The notes under the pieces were generated by a model. The model did no database searches and had not been told where the DNA came from. It was given only the letters and a program-made list of their open reading frames with translations. Both the position numbers and the translations under genes were made by a program. Below are positions 10,224 to 19,888 of a stretch of 64,000 nucleotides of DNA, piece after piece. The stretch is taken from the NCBI GenBank assembly GCA_041398965.1, contig JAWKTT010000006.1, forward strand, positions 124,001 to 188,000, written 5' to 3'. The stretch's first letter is position 1. Every line of letters begins with the position of its first letter. This stretch comes from JAWKTT01 sp041398965 (lineage in GTDB: Bacteria; Planctomycetota; Planctomycetia; Planctomycetales; Planctomycetaceae).

Positions 10224-10571
10224 ATGCGGTGTCTCAAGTGTAATACGAACTGGAAGACTGGTACCAAATACTGTTCGGTGTGTGAGGCACCAATCCAAAC
10301 AGAGAAGATTGCGAAAGAGAAAGTCGACAAGAAGCCATCACGGCGAGATATCTTGGAACAGCGGGACTGGCAGCAAAACACAGTTCCGAAAACAGCCTTG
10401 AGTCTCGCAGGACTTGCCATAGGTGGCGGGTTGCTTGTTTGGAGTTTTCGACACGCACTTCAGGGAACAGGATTCGGTTTTTGGAGGGTGGTGGGAGTCT
10501 TAATTGGATTAGCAACGTTTCTACCTGGTGCGGCCTACCTACACATTCACTATCGACAAAGCAATGACTAG
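10224..10571 (+). CDS. zinc-ribbon membrane protein resembling TMEM230 (DUF872)
   Basis: 115 residues from ATG 10224, with CGGAG six bases upstream; a TTG at 10218 is less likely. Residues 3-20 form a zinc ribbon (CLKC, ten residues, CSVC). After a basic linker there are two membrane helices at about 57-75 and 86-106. The end of the second, TFLPGAAYLHIHY, closely recalls the FLPGFYHLRIAY block of eukaryotic TMEM230/TMEM134 as I remember it. Such a protein is not a known ATP synthase component, yet the gene lies between atpA and atpG in the same direction, with gaps of 113 and 149 bases. By eye it is less GC-rich than its neighbours, suggesting later insertion. Confidence 0.7.
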   Translation: MRCLKCNTNWKTGTKYCSVCEAPIQTEKIAKEKVDKKPSRRDILEQRDWQQNTVPKTALSLAGLAIGGGLLVWSFRHALQGTGFGFWRVVGVLIGLATFLPGAAYLHIHYRQSND

Positions 10572-10720
10572 ATAATGCCCGAGACATTCGTCTCGTAAAG
10601 AGGTCAAGTCGACTCGCAAGAACGTTGTTTCTTCCGAATCGCAATCAATTCAATAACTCGTTTAACGAACCGACTCGGACGAGGATTGATATTTTGTCAA
10701 TCACCGAGTGAGAGCAGACT

Positions 10721-11596
10721 ATGGCCAACGCAAGAGTCTTAGTAAAACGTCGGAAGTCGATCCGGAATATTCGCAAAATTACGCGGACGATGGAGTTGAT
10801 CGCCACTGCGCGGTTTAAGAAGGCGATGGATCGGGCGAGCGACGCGGCGGCTTATACGCGGAAGATCAATGAGATCGTCGCCGACCTCGCCGCAGCGGAT
10901 ATGAAGTTCTCGCATCCCCTCTTGCAGAAGCCTAAGGAAGAACAGAACGTCACCGTGCTGATTCTTACCTCGAATCGCGGTCTTTGCGGCGGATACAACG
11001 GCGGAATCTTGCGGCAGGCGATCGCCCGGATCCGTGAGTTGCAGCGAGAAGGGAAGACCGTCAGCATCGAGGTCTCCGGCAAGCGGGGGATCAGCGCGAT
11101 GAAGTTCGAGGGGATCGCGACGGATCAAGCCTATACGAAGTTCGAAGATAAGCCCGGTTTTGAAGAAGTAAACGAAATCGCTGATCGTTACGTGAAGGAA
11201 TTCATTGCGGGACGATTACATCGGCTGGATGTGATTTACCAGAAGTTCATTTCGTCGGCACGACAATCTCCGGCGACGGAGACCTTATTGCCGATTGGCG
11301 ACCTGGCAACCGATGCGGGAGCATCTTCCGGAGCACCGGTTGACTATGAATTCATGCCGAGTGCTCAGGAGATTTTGGAAGAGATTGTTCCCGAAGCGTT
11401 TAAGGCTCGGTTCTTCAAGTGTTTTCTGGATGCCGCCGTTGGCGAACAGATTGCCCGAATGGTCGCTATGAAGTCGGCCACGGAGAACGCGGACGATATG
11501 ATTCGCGACATTAGTATGAAGTACAACCGGGCTCGGCAGACGCAGATTACGTCTGAATTGGCCGAAATTATCGGCGGTGCCGCAGCGTTGGAGTAA
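10721..11596 (+). CDS. atpG: F1Fo ATP synthase subunit gamma
   Basis: 291 residues. Gamma is the central rotor shaft inside the alpha/beta ring. The N-terminal helix block RRKSIRNIRKITRTMELIATARF and the Rossmann-like LILTSNRGLCGGYNGGI are both present (the first shown only in part by family convention), and the C-terminal helix contains MKSATENADDMIRD and YNRARQTQITSELAEIIGGA-type sequence, highly typical. It follows the TMEM230-like gene after 149 bases, a gap that contains a small imperfect hairpin just before the start. Confidence 0.97.
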   Translation: MANARVLVKRRKSIRNIRKITRTMELIATARFKKAMDRASDAAAYTRKINEIVADLAAADMKFSHPLLQKPKEEQNVTVLILTSNRGLCGGYNGGILRQAIARIRELQREGKTVSIEVSGKRGISAMKFEGIATDQAYTKFEDKPGFEEVNEIADRYVKEFIAGRLHRLDVIYQKFISSARQSPATETLLPIGDLATDAGASSGAPVDYEFMPSAQEILEEIVPEAFKARFFKCFLDAAVGEQIARMVAMKSATENADDMIRDISMKYNRARQTQITSELAEIIGGAAALE

Positions 11597-11667
11597 ACGC
11601 GTTGTGGGGACATCGCCCCTAGCTTTTTTGTTCACTGACTACCGTCAACCTGAAACTGACCAGAATT

Positions 11668-13122
<1,455 letters not shown>

Positions 13123-13295
13123 GGGGCATTCACGGAGGGAAGAGGACAGTCGTGTCCCCTTTCGCTCCGCGAAGGAATCGCTGCTTTCGCAGAGTGAAAG
13201 GCGACTTTCAGCGAACCTGAAATTTGAACCGAGTGCCATAGAGCGTCCCGTGCCGGGTGGACCGGCTCCACGAGTCTGTTTTGTTGAGTTGAGCG

Positions 13296-13697
13296 ATGAT
13301 TGCTGCCACCACTTTGCGATTGGTCCTTGTGACCCCCGAAACGACGCTGTTTGACGTCGAAGTGACCTCGGTGCAGTTCCCGTTGTTTGACGGACAGGTC
13401 GGCGTTCTTCCCGGTCGTGCTCCGATGGTGGGACGCCTGGGGGCCGGAGAGTTGAAGTACACGTCAGCCAAAGGGGAAGGACGTTTCTTCATTGATGGAG
13501 GTTTCGCACAGATCAAGGGGCAGGTTGTCTCCGTGCTGACTCACAAGGCGATTGCGGTCAGCGAGATTGATCTCGACAAAGTCATGGCCGAGTACGACGC
13601 GGCCCAAGCCATGTCGGCGTCAACCGATGCCGAATTCGCGGTCAAAGAACACGCGATCGAACAAGCCCGCAAACAGATCAACCTCCGCCGCGGCTGA
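13296..13697 (+). CDS. atpC: F1Fo ATP synthase subunit epsilon
   Basis: 133 residues. The N-terminal beta-sandwich is recognisable from LVTPETTLFDVEVTSVQFP and the DGQVGVLPGRAPMVGRLGAGEL block; a short C-terminal helical pair ends with EQARKQINLR. Epsilon couples the shaft to the c-ring and can inhibit ATP hydrolysis through its helices. It is the last gene of the operon; no classical terminator follows, but a 98-bp palindromic repeat begins 48 bases downstream. Confidence 0.94.
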   Translation: MIAATTLRLVLVTPETTLFDVEVTSVQFPLFDGQVGVLPGRAPMVGRLGAGELKYTSAKGEGRFFIDGGFAQIKGQVVSVLTHKAIAVSEIDLDKVMAEYDAAQAMSASTDAEFAVKEHAIEQARKQINLRRG

Positions 13698-13744
13698 GTT
13701 TGCCGTCGGACTTTGATACGAAGAGGGGGGGGCGGCAAAGAGGG

Positions 13745-13842
13745 ATCGCACGAAAGGCGCGGAGGCGAAAAGGAAAGAAGGTTAGGGGATGCTGAGTTTT
13801 CGGCAAAGTAACTCTTTTCGCCTCCGCGGCTTTGCGTGAGTC
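13745..13842. repeat. palindromic repeat 1 near GxxExxY gene
   Basis: The left arm GCACGAAAGGCGCGGAGGCG and the reverse complement of the right arm TCACGCAAAGCCGCGGAGGC match over about 26 bases around a roughly 40-base centre. Two relatives lie downstream at 14304-14412 and 14514-14614. It could fold into a long stem and stop transcripts leaving atpC. Confidence 0.7.
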
Positions 13843-13860
13843 TAATATCGGGGGCGTTTC

Positions 13861-14253
13861 GTGACGGAGAACGAGGTGTCTTCGATCGTGGTGGATGCGT
13901 GCTATAAGATTCACACGACACTCGGGCCGGGGTTGTTCGAGACAGTTTACGAGGTCGTGCTTTGGAAAGAGTTGCAGTCTCGTGGCCTCCAAGTGGAACG
14001 GCAAATTCCGGTCCCCATTGTGTGGGACGGTGTCGCTTTTGAAGAGGGATTTCGCATCGACTTACTGGTCAACGACTTGGTGATCATTGAAGTAAAGTCG
14101 GTCGAGAAGCTCAATTCGGTGCATGGCAAGCAAGTTCTGACCTACCTGCGGCTGATGGACAAACGTCTCGGGCTTCTCGTCAACTTCGGGGAGGAACTGA
14201 TTAAGACAGGGATCAAACGCATCGTCAACGGCCTCGAAGAAGAGTCACGCTGA
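13861..14253 (+). CDS. GxxExxY family protein (PD-(D/E)XK-like)
   Basis: 130 residues from GTG 13861. It contains the defining motif GPGLFETVY near the N-terminus (GxxExxY), then DLLVNDLVIIEVKSVEKL, in which Asp and the ExK pair look like the catalytic residues of PD-(D/E)XK nucleases, and a C-terminal LLVNFGEELIKTGIKRIVN. The family is widespread in environmental bacteria, often multicopy, and of unproven function. It is bracketed by large palindromic repeats of one type on both sides, suggesting it moves or is maintained with them as a unit. Confidence 0.88.
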   Translation: MTENEVSSIVVDACYKIHTTLGPGLFETVYEVVLWKELQSRGLQVERQIPVPIVWDGVAFEEGFRIDLLVNDLVIIEVKSVEKLNSVHGKQVLTYLRLMDKRLGLLVNFGEELIKTGIKRIVNGLEEESR

Positions 14254-14303
14254 GCCTGCTTCGTCAGGAGGATGTCACGCAGAGGCGGCTTGGCCTAGAT
14301 GAA

Positions 14304-14412
14304 GTCACGCAAAGGCGCAGAGTCGCAAAGGAAAGAAGAAAGGTAAGAAGCACAGGCGTTCGGGCTATCTCCTTTATCCATTACTTCTTTTCTTTGCGCC
14401 TCTGCGAGAGTC
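14304..14412. repeat. palindromic repeat 2
   Basis: The left arm GTCACGCAAAGGCGCAGAG and the right arm CTTTGCGCCTCTGCGAGAG are inverted relatives of each other and of repeats 1 and 3. The purine-rich GGAAAGAAG stretch is also mirrored by CTTCTTTTC. A solitary half-arm (TCACGCAGAGGCGG) lies just before it at about 14275. Confidence 0.7.
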
Positions 14413-14513
14413 CGTTTCCGTGCAGTTAGTGTCACACAGGAATAGGTTATCGCTCAATGGTCTCGCCGACTTGCGAGAGTGGAGTCAAGCTGGCCTTGCT
14501 CGGCCAGGAGGGG

Positions 14514-14614
14514 GTCACGCAATGGCGCTGCGGGGCAAAGAAAAAATGAGTGGGGAATGGCCCTCTTCTTTCGCTTCTTCCTTCCTTTGCACCTTTGCGC
14601 CTTTGCGTGAGTCC
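14514..14614. repeat. palindromic repeat 3
   Basis: The third member of the family. Its left arm GTCACGCAATGGCGCTGCGG is the most degenerate; the right arm TTGCGCCTTTGCGTGAGTCC is close to the consensus. No gene separates repeats 2 and 3. Confidence 0.65.
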
Positions 14615-14959
14615 CTAAATGGAAGAGGTGGCCGAACATTGGTGCTGCCGACTTGCGTGATTGGTAGGGGTTGCCGGGGTTCTCTAGTTTCACGGAATTG
14701 GGGGTGTGTGCAGTCCGGAGAGGTTGCCTGACTGGTAAAGCTTGACATCGTGGCGCGTGGGATTGCTGGCCTGGCGAGTGTGACATTTCCGGTCGTGGAC
14801 GCTTTGGCTGATTGCGAGTTGGCTTGGTGGTCGATGAAACAATAGCCATTTCTGCCGCTTTGCTCATTCGGAATCGCCATTCCCTCCTTGGGTCTGGAGT
14901 TTGGTCAATCGGTTACCCTTCGCGTTCTTGCGAAGTCCCAACACGACGTTGGAATCTTT
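14615..14959. other. 345-bp intergenic stretch
   Basis: It lies between palindromic repeat 3 and the FHA gene. A TTGACA at 14742 has no acceptable -10 at the right distance. No gene or RNA is recognised here. Confidence 0.4.
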
Positions 14960-15778
14960 ATGCCGCACAAGACACACGCCCTCTCATCGTCTCAATCTGA
15001 CAGCCCCGAAATCACTCAGCCGGTCGTCTGGCTGGAGGTGGCTCGGGGTCGGACGCGGTATCCCCGTCGACCGGTGACACAGTCGCGGTTCCTCATTGGT
15101 GCTGGGAGTAATTGTGCCCTGCAACTTGGAGGGGAAGGAGTTCCCTTTCTGCATAGCATGATGTTGACGGAACCGGGTCGAATTTCGATCGAGTCGTTCG
15201 TTCCGTCGCCCCCGTTGACAATCAACGGTGAGACCGTACGGTCTGCGGAACTTCACGATGGAGATTTGCTGGCCATTGGTGAGTTCGAGTTCAACATTCA
15301 CATTGATGCATCAGCCATCGGGCGGGAAGTTTCGGCTCCATTGACTGGTGAGGATTCTGGTGAGGAATTGCTGTTTGATGACGAAGACCTCTCCGAGTTG
15401 TCTGCCGCAGAGTTGGTGAATCGTCTGGAGTTGGAGATGGACGACATCGACGAATTCGAGGAGTCTTGCCGATCTGGCGTCGCGGCTCTGTTGGATGCCG
15501 CCTGGCTAGCCGGGGAGCCGTCTCGCAGCGGAGCGACCGAAGGGGCGCCAGCTGTTGAGGAGTCGGCGGACGGGGAGTTGGAAGAGTCTCTATTGGAAGA
15601 GATGCTTGAACTGTCGCATGAGTTGGAGACCCGACTGGCTCAACTGCGAGAAGTGGAGGAGGTTCAAGCGGGACGAGGGGCGTCCCTGCTCGAGGCTCAG
15701 GATCAGTTGGTCGATCAACTCGCCCGGTTAAAGGCGAGTCTTGCGGAAGAGTCGCTGCCGAAGCGTGCCCGGGCTTAG
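14960..15778 (+). CDS. FHA-domain protein
   Basis: 272 residues from ATG 14960; the frame is open 72 bases further but those residues look random. Residues about 25-115 match a forkhead-associated fold: RFLIGAGSNCALQL, then FLHSMML and a final LHDGDLLAIGEFEFNI, the usual place of the phosphothreonine-binding loops. The rest is acidic and ends in a coiled coil (LEEMLELSHELETRLAQL). FHA domains bind phosphothreonine peptides, so a Ser/Thr kinase pathway is implied; no kinase lies nearby. Confidence 0.8.
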   Translation: MPHKTHALSSSQSDSPEITQPVVWLEVARGRTRYPRRPVTQSRFLIGAGSNCALQLGGEGVPFLHSMMLTEPGRISIESFVPSPPLTINGETVRSAELHDGDLLAIGEFEFNIHIDASAIGREVSAPLTGEDSGEELLFDDEDLSELSAAELVNRLELEMDDIDEFEESCRSGVAALLDAAWLAGEPSRSGATEGAPAVEESADGELEESLLEEMLELSHELETRLAQLREVEEVQAGRGASLLEAQDQLVDQLARLKASLAEESLPKRARA

Positions 15779-16032
15779 CGGAATGTGGCTGCTCGCTATG
15801 CCTGCCCCGCTGAGACAGTGCGAGCATGGTACAAAAGCACGTGAGCTTTGCGGTGGGCGAGAATCTTGTAAGAGGCACAGGACGTCGCTCGCTGTCTGGG
15901 CTTGGGGAGCCTAGAATCTCTGGTGAACCTTGAAGTCGCGTGGCTGTCTTTGTTGACAGTGTGTGTCTCGGTTCGCTTTGTGAAACGTTCCGACCGATCG
16001 CCCTTGTGGCCCCCTTTTCTCCCTGATGCCCG

Positions 16033-17268
16033 ATGCGCAGTGAATCTGAGATTCCGTTTGCCGACAACCCGTTCACCATTCCGGTAGCTGACCGAGTGAA
16101 GCGGTTGCCGCCCTATCTATTCGGGAAGATCAACAAGCTGAAGTACGAGAAGCGGGTGGCGGGGATTGACGTGATCGATCTCGGCATGGGAAACCCAACT
16201 GATCCGCCGGATCCGATCATTCAAGAGAAGATGGCGGAGGCTCTGAAAGACCCCCGGAATCATCGTTATTCGGTCTCGAACGGGATTGGGAATCTGCGGG
16301 CGGAGGTCGCGAAGCGGTATTGGAAACGATACGGCGTCCGCCTCAATCCTGATACCGAAGTGATTGCGACGCTGGGGTCAAAGGAAGGGTTCAGCCATAT
16401 GTGCTTGGCCTTAATGGGGCCGGGCGATACGGCGATTTCCCCATCGCCGACGTTCCCGATTCATATGTACTCGGTGATGCTTGCTGCGGGAAACGTCATT
16501 ACTCTGGACGTGCGGAATCCGGAAAAGTTCCTGAGCAACGTCGCGTATACCTGCGAGCACTTCTATCCGAAGCCGAAGGTGGTGATCGTCAATTTTCCGC
16601 ATAATCCGTCGTCGACCGTAGTCGAACAGGGATTTTATGACGACCTTGTCCGGCTGGCGAAAAAATACAATTTCATGGTCATCAGCGATTTTGCCTATGC
16701 AGACATCGTGTATGACGGTTACGTCGCCCCGAGCTTTTTAGCGACGCCGGGGGCGATTGACGTCGGGGTCGAAATGACCTCGATGAGCAAGAGCTATAGC
16801 ATGGCTGGCTGGCGAATTGGGTTTACGTGCGGCAACGATCAGATGGTGCGGGCACTCGCGACCATCAAAGGGTACTACGATTACGGCATCTTTCAGGCGA
16901 TTCAGATTGCCGCCATCGTCGCCATGCGTCACTGTGATGCGTCGATCGATGCCTTGGCTCAAGAGTATCAGAAGCGTCGCGATGTCCTTTGCGATGGCCT
17001 CTCTCGGCTGGGCTGGGAGATCGAGCGACCGAAGGCGGGGATGTTCGTCTGGGCGAAGATTCCGGAGCCTTGGGCCAAGATGGGGTCGATTGACTTCTCG
17101 ATGCACTTACTGAAAGAGGGAGGCGTCGCTGTCTCGCCGGGGCGTGGCTTCGGAGAAGATGGCGAAGGCTACCTCCGACTTGCGATCGTCGAGAATTCAC
17201 AGCGACTGCGTCAGGCTGTCCGCGAGATCGGTCGGTGTACAAAGGCCGAAGTCTCGACTGCGGAGTAG
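16033..17268 (+). CDS. alaC: alanine transaminase (AlaC type)
   Basis: 411 residues. This is a fold-type I PLP aminotransferase very close to E. coli AlaC: DLGMGNPTDPPDP, then LGSKEGFSHM, SPTFPIHMYSVM, DFAYADIVYDGY, and the PLP-binding Lys253 in SMSKSYSMAGWRIGF, followed by FVWAKIPEPWAKMGS. It should interconvert pyruvate and glutamate with alanine and 2-oxoglutarate in the cytoplasm. LL-diaminopimelate aminotransferase is a related alternative, but the C-terminal blocks favour AlaC. It appears to be a single-gene unit, convergent with the stator pair. Confidence 0.92.
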   Translation: MRSESEIPFADNPFTIPVADRVKRLPPYLFGKINKLKYEKRVAGIDVIDLGMGNPTDPPDPIIQEKMAEALKDPRNHRYSVSNGIGNLRAEVAKRYWKRYGVRLNPDTEVIATLGSKEGFSHMCLALMGPGDTAISPSPTFPIHMYSVMLAAGNVITLDVRNPEKFLSNVAYTCEHFYPKPKVVIVNFPHNPSSTVVEQGFYDDLVRLAKKYNFMVISDFAYADIVYDGYVAPSFLATPGAIDVGVEMTSMSKSYSMAGWRIGFTCGNDQMVRALATIKGYYDYGIFQAIQIAAIVAMRHCDASIDALAQEYQKRRDVLCDGLSRLGWEIERPKAGMFVWAKIPEPWAKMGSIDFSMHLLKEGGVAVSPGRGFGEDGEGYLRLAIVENSQRLRQAVREIGRCTKAEVSTAE

Positions 17269-17368
17269 CGAGTCCCGCCTCGCGGCGACATCGTGTTGTC
17301 GTGATCAAGTCGAAACGTCTCTTGGGTCGCGGGAGCCATCCGGGCGGGGATGTCTTTCCTTTGTGACG

Positions 17369-18211
17369 TTATTCGTCCGTGATGCCGAGACTGGAGAACT
17401 CGTAGCGGGTCCGTCCGTTGTCGTCGACGCGGAGCCTCTGGATGGCCCGCTGGATCGCGGCTCCCAGAGGGTCGGCGGCTGAGAGGATTGCTCGGCGATG
17501 ATGGCTGTACAGGACGATGACCAGTCCCTTCGGCTGTGGGAGGCTTCGGAACAGGAGGTAGAGCCGCTCTTCGGCATCGGCGGCGTCAACGAGCGAGTTG
17601 TCCCCCTTGCGAGGGATGAAACGATGTTGATCATTTCCGGCATTGACCAGTAAGACGTTGGATTCCTCTGGAAGATGGATGAACCAGAAGTCGCAACGTT
17701 TCTTCACTTCCTCAAACGCTAACAGGTGCTTAACCGCCTGCCAGGGAGACTGCTGAGCCATCTGCTGAAATTGCTCGCGAAGGCGTTTCAGGTCTTGGGG
17801 GGAATCGCTGATGGGGGGCTGTCGTTTGGGGTCGACTACTTCGTTGATGGTCTCGGCTGGGATGTGGAACAGATCGGTCATGAGGGCGCCGAGAATCTGT
17901 TCGTTGATGAGTGTTTGCCGGAGTGCTTGTAAGGCTTCCCGCTCTCGTGCTTCAACGACAGAGCGTTCTTCGCCGATGGCTTGCGTCAGCTTTTGCTGGT
18001 CTTGCAGCCTGGCTTGCAGGTCGGCGTTCTCGGACTGGAGGCGGTCAAGTTCGGCCGAGGTAGTATCCGCAATACTGCGTGCTTCGACCGCCTGTTGTTT
18101 GACGGAATCTTCACGGCCGGCCACTTCCATGTATTGGGCGAAGATGACGATCAACAGCAAGTCAAGCAGCGGGGTCAATTGGAGTGAGAGTCGGCGAGTG
18201 GGGAGTCTCAT
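17369..18211 (-). CDS. ExbD/TolR-like stator protein with long periplasmic part
   Basis: 280 residues. The start MRLPTRRLSLQLTPLLDLLLIVIFA is an ExbD/TolR-type helix carrying the essential Asp (shown in part). Instead of the short ExbD domain, a coiled coil of about 60 residues follows and then an unrecognised alpha/beta domain with FWFIHLPEESNVLLV and KGLVIVLYSHHR. The start codon overlaps the stop of the ExbB-like gene (ATGA), so the two are translationally coupled and should form one proton-driven complex. The third partner is not obvious in the window. Confidence 0.75.
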   Translation of the reverse strand: MRLPTRRLSLQLTPLLDLLLIVIFAQYMEVAGREDSVKQQAVEARSIADTTSAELDRLQSENADLQARLQDQQKLTQAIGEERSVVEAREREALQALRQTLINEQILGALMTDLFHIPAETINEVVDPKRQPPISDSPQDLKRLREQFQQMAQQSPWQAVKHLLAFEEVKKRCDFWFIHLPEESNVLLVNAGNDQHRFIPRKGDNSLVDAADAEERLYLLFRSLPQPKGLVIVLYSHHRRAILSAADPLGAAIQRAIQRLRVDDNGRTRYEFSSLGITDE

Positions 18212-18885
18212 ACATGGTCTCCCTCGTTCGGTGTCGAGGCAAGGGCGAGTTCCCGTTTCGCCCGCGCGACGGTCTCGCGGACCTGGCGACGATTCTCGCT
18301 GAGGCGGGCGAAACCAGTTTCGACAAAGCTGTTGACGAACATCAGGACGATGGCGGCTGTCAGACCGGCGAAGGTGGACCAGATGGCGTCACCGAAGCGT
18401 CCGACAATCGCAGCGACACCGGTCGAGGCGGCCTGTGTAGCGTCTCCCTGAAGTGCTGAGCCAATGGCGAGGATTGTCCCGAGTACCCCGGCTAGTGGGT
18501 AGGCTTCAATCATGGTGCGGGCGATGTTGTAACAGGTCTCGAAGAACATCGTCGCGAGATAGCGGCGTTGTTCATCGAGCACCCGCATGCGGCTCAAGAG
18601 AGCGCCGCGATCAGCACGACGAGAGCCGTCGTCCAGCACGTCGTTAACGTCCGCCAGAAAAGCGTCGATCTGATCAGAGAGGTGCGAGTTGGAATCGAGG
18701 AGTGATTGATTCTTCAGTCCGCGTGTAAAGTCAAACAGCGACGAGGCGATGCGACGCAAGTCTCGTTTCGACCAAACCCAGAGGATGAAGAACGAGAACA
18801 GATGCACTGCGGCGGCGGCCACGATGACGGTTGTCGTCAGGCCGGAGGTCTGTTGGAGCAGGTCGCGCCATTCGGCAGTGGGCAT
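18208..18885 (-). CDS. ExbB/TolQ/MotA-like proton channel
   Basis: 225 residues with three membrane helices. After helix one there is a cytoplasmic loop of about 90 residues, then helix two with EAYPLAGVLGTILAIGSALQG and helix three with GDAIWSTFAGLTAAIVLMF, the canonical MotA/TolQ/ExbB block. It would form the pentameric channel around the ExbD-like dimer encoded by the next gene. It is shorter than MotA and similar to ExbB in length. Confidence 0.85.
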   Translation of the reverse strand: MPTAEWRDLLQQTSGLTTTVIVAAAAVHLFSFFILWVWSKRDLRRIASSLFDFTRGLKNQSLLDSNSHLSDQIDAFLADVNDVLDDGSRRADRGALLSRMRVLDEQRRYLATMFFETCYNIARTMIEAYPLAGVLGTILAIGSALQGDATQAASTGVAAIVGRFGDAIWSTFAGLTAAIVLMFVNSFVETGFARLSENRRQVRETVARAKRELALASTPNEGDHV

Positions 18886-19045
18886 GGTGATGTCCGGGAA
18901 AGAAGATCGACAGCAATAGGTGAGAGGGCCGATGTCCTGGCCCGAAGGAATGTGCTAAGGGACCGGTTTCAACTGACGATGGGTCGAGTTTGCAGGCTTG
19001 TTGTGGGGAAAGCCAGTATCAAAGTCTGAATGATCAGAGTATAGG

Positions 19046-19705
19046 TTACTCTGTCGGGGGACTGGCAGGTCGAATTGGAGAATCGGGACGTTGGAGGACG
19101 TAGAGGGCGCTATTGGCCCGTAGATTCGCCATCCAGGCTCGGTCGACAGCTCGGCCGCCGATGATTGGCAACTCGTTGATGATCTGGAAATTCCCCTGTC
19201 GAGCGAGGTCGCGAAAGTCCAGCATGGTCAGGAAATGCACGTTGGGGGACTCGTACCAGTTGTAGGGGAGCGAGTCGGTTACAGGCGCCCTTCCGCTGAA
19301 AAGAACTTGTAGACGCACCTTCCAGTGGCCGAAGTTCGGAACGACAACCAACGCTCGTCGGGCGATGCGGAAGATCGATTCGAGTACGGCTAGCGGACGG
19401 TGAACCTCTTGCAGAGTCTGACTGAAGACGGCGACATCGAACGAGCCGGTTGGGATGTCGGAGAGGCCATGTTCGACGTCGGCCCGTATGGCGGGGATGC
19501 CCCGATCGATGGTCGCACTGATAAGTTCGAGGTCGCGTTCCACCCCTAAGACGGTACAACGGTGCTCGTCGCGAAGACGCTGGAGCAAACGCCCGTCGCC
19601 ACAGCCAAGGTCGATGACACGGCTGCCAGCATCAATGTGCGACAGGATGACTTCATCGGTCATCGCCTGCTTCAGATCGACCACGACAATTCGCTTTGCG
19701 CACAT
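19046..19705 (-). CDS. metW: MetW-like methyltransferase
   Basis: 219 residues from ATG 19705; an upstream start at 19765 gives a Cys/Ser-rich extension unlike the family. It has the SAM-binding motif VIDLGCGDGRLL, then ADVEHGLSDIPTGSFDVAVFSQTLQEV and PNFGHWKVRLQVL-type sequence, then LPYNWYESPNVHFLTMLDF, all diagnostic of MetW. MetW partners MetX in methionine biosynthesis, but metX is not adjacent here, so it must lie elsewhere. Confidence 0.92.
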   Translation of the reverse strand: MCAKRIVVVDLKQAMTDEVILSHIDAGSRVIDLGCGDGRLLQRLRDEHRCTVLGVERDLELISATIDRGIPAIRADVEHGLSDIPTGSFDVAVFSQTLQEVHRPLAVLESIFRIARRALVVVPNFGHWKVRLQVLFSGRAPVTDSLPYNWYESPNVHFLTMLDFRDLARQGNFQIINELPIIGGRAVDRAWMANLRANSALYVLQRPDSPIRPASPPTE

Positions 19706-19888
19706 AGAACGGCAGCAGGATGAAGTGAAGGAGAGTGGAGAAGTGACATTCCGGAGATACATCAAGTCCCTGAACTACAAGCGGACTCGATTTCTCAACG
19801 TCGACTCTACGCCATGAAGAGCGGCTGTACCAGTCAGGCGAGGCGAGGCAGAGGTCTAATCGCGAGCTTTCGGGCGGTTCTGTGACGG

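Noticed and set aside
14742..14770. TTGACA at 14742 as a promoter
   Set aside because: No acceptable -10 lies 16-18 bases downstream.
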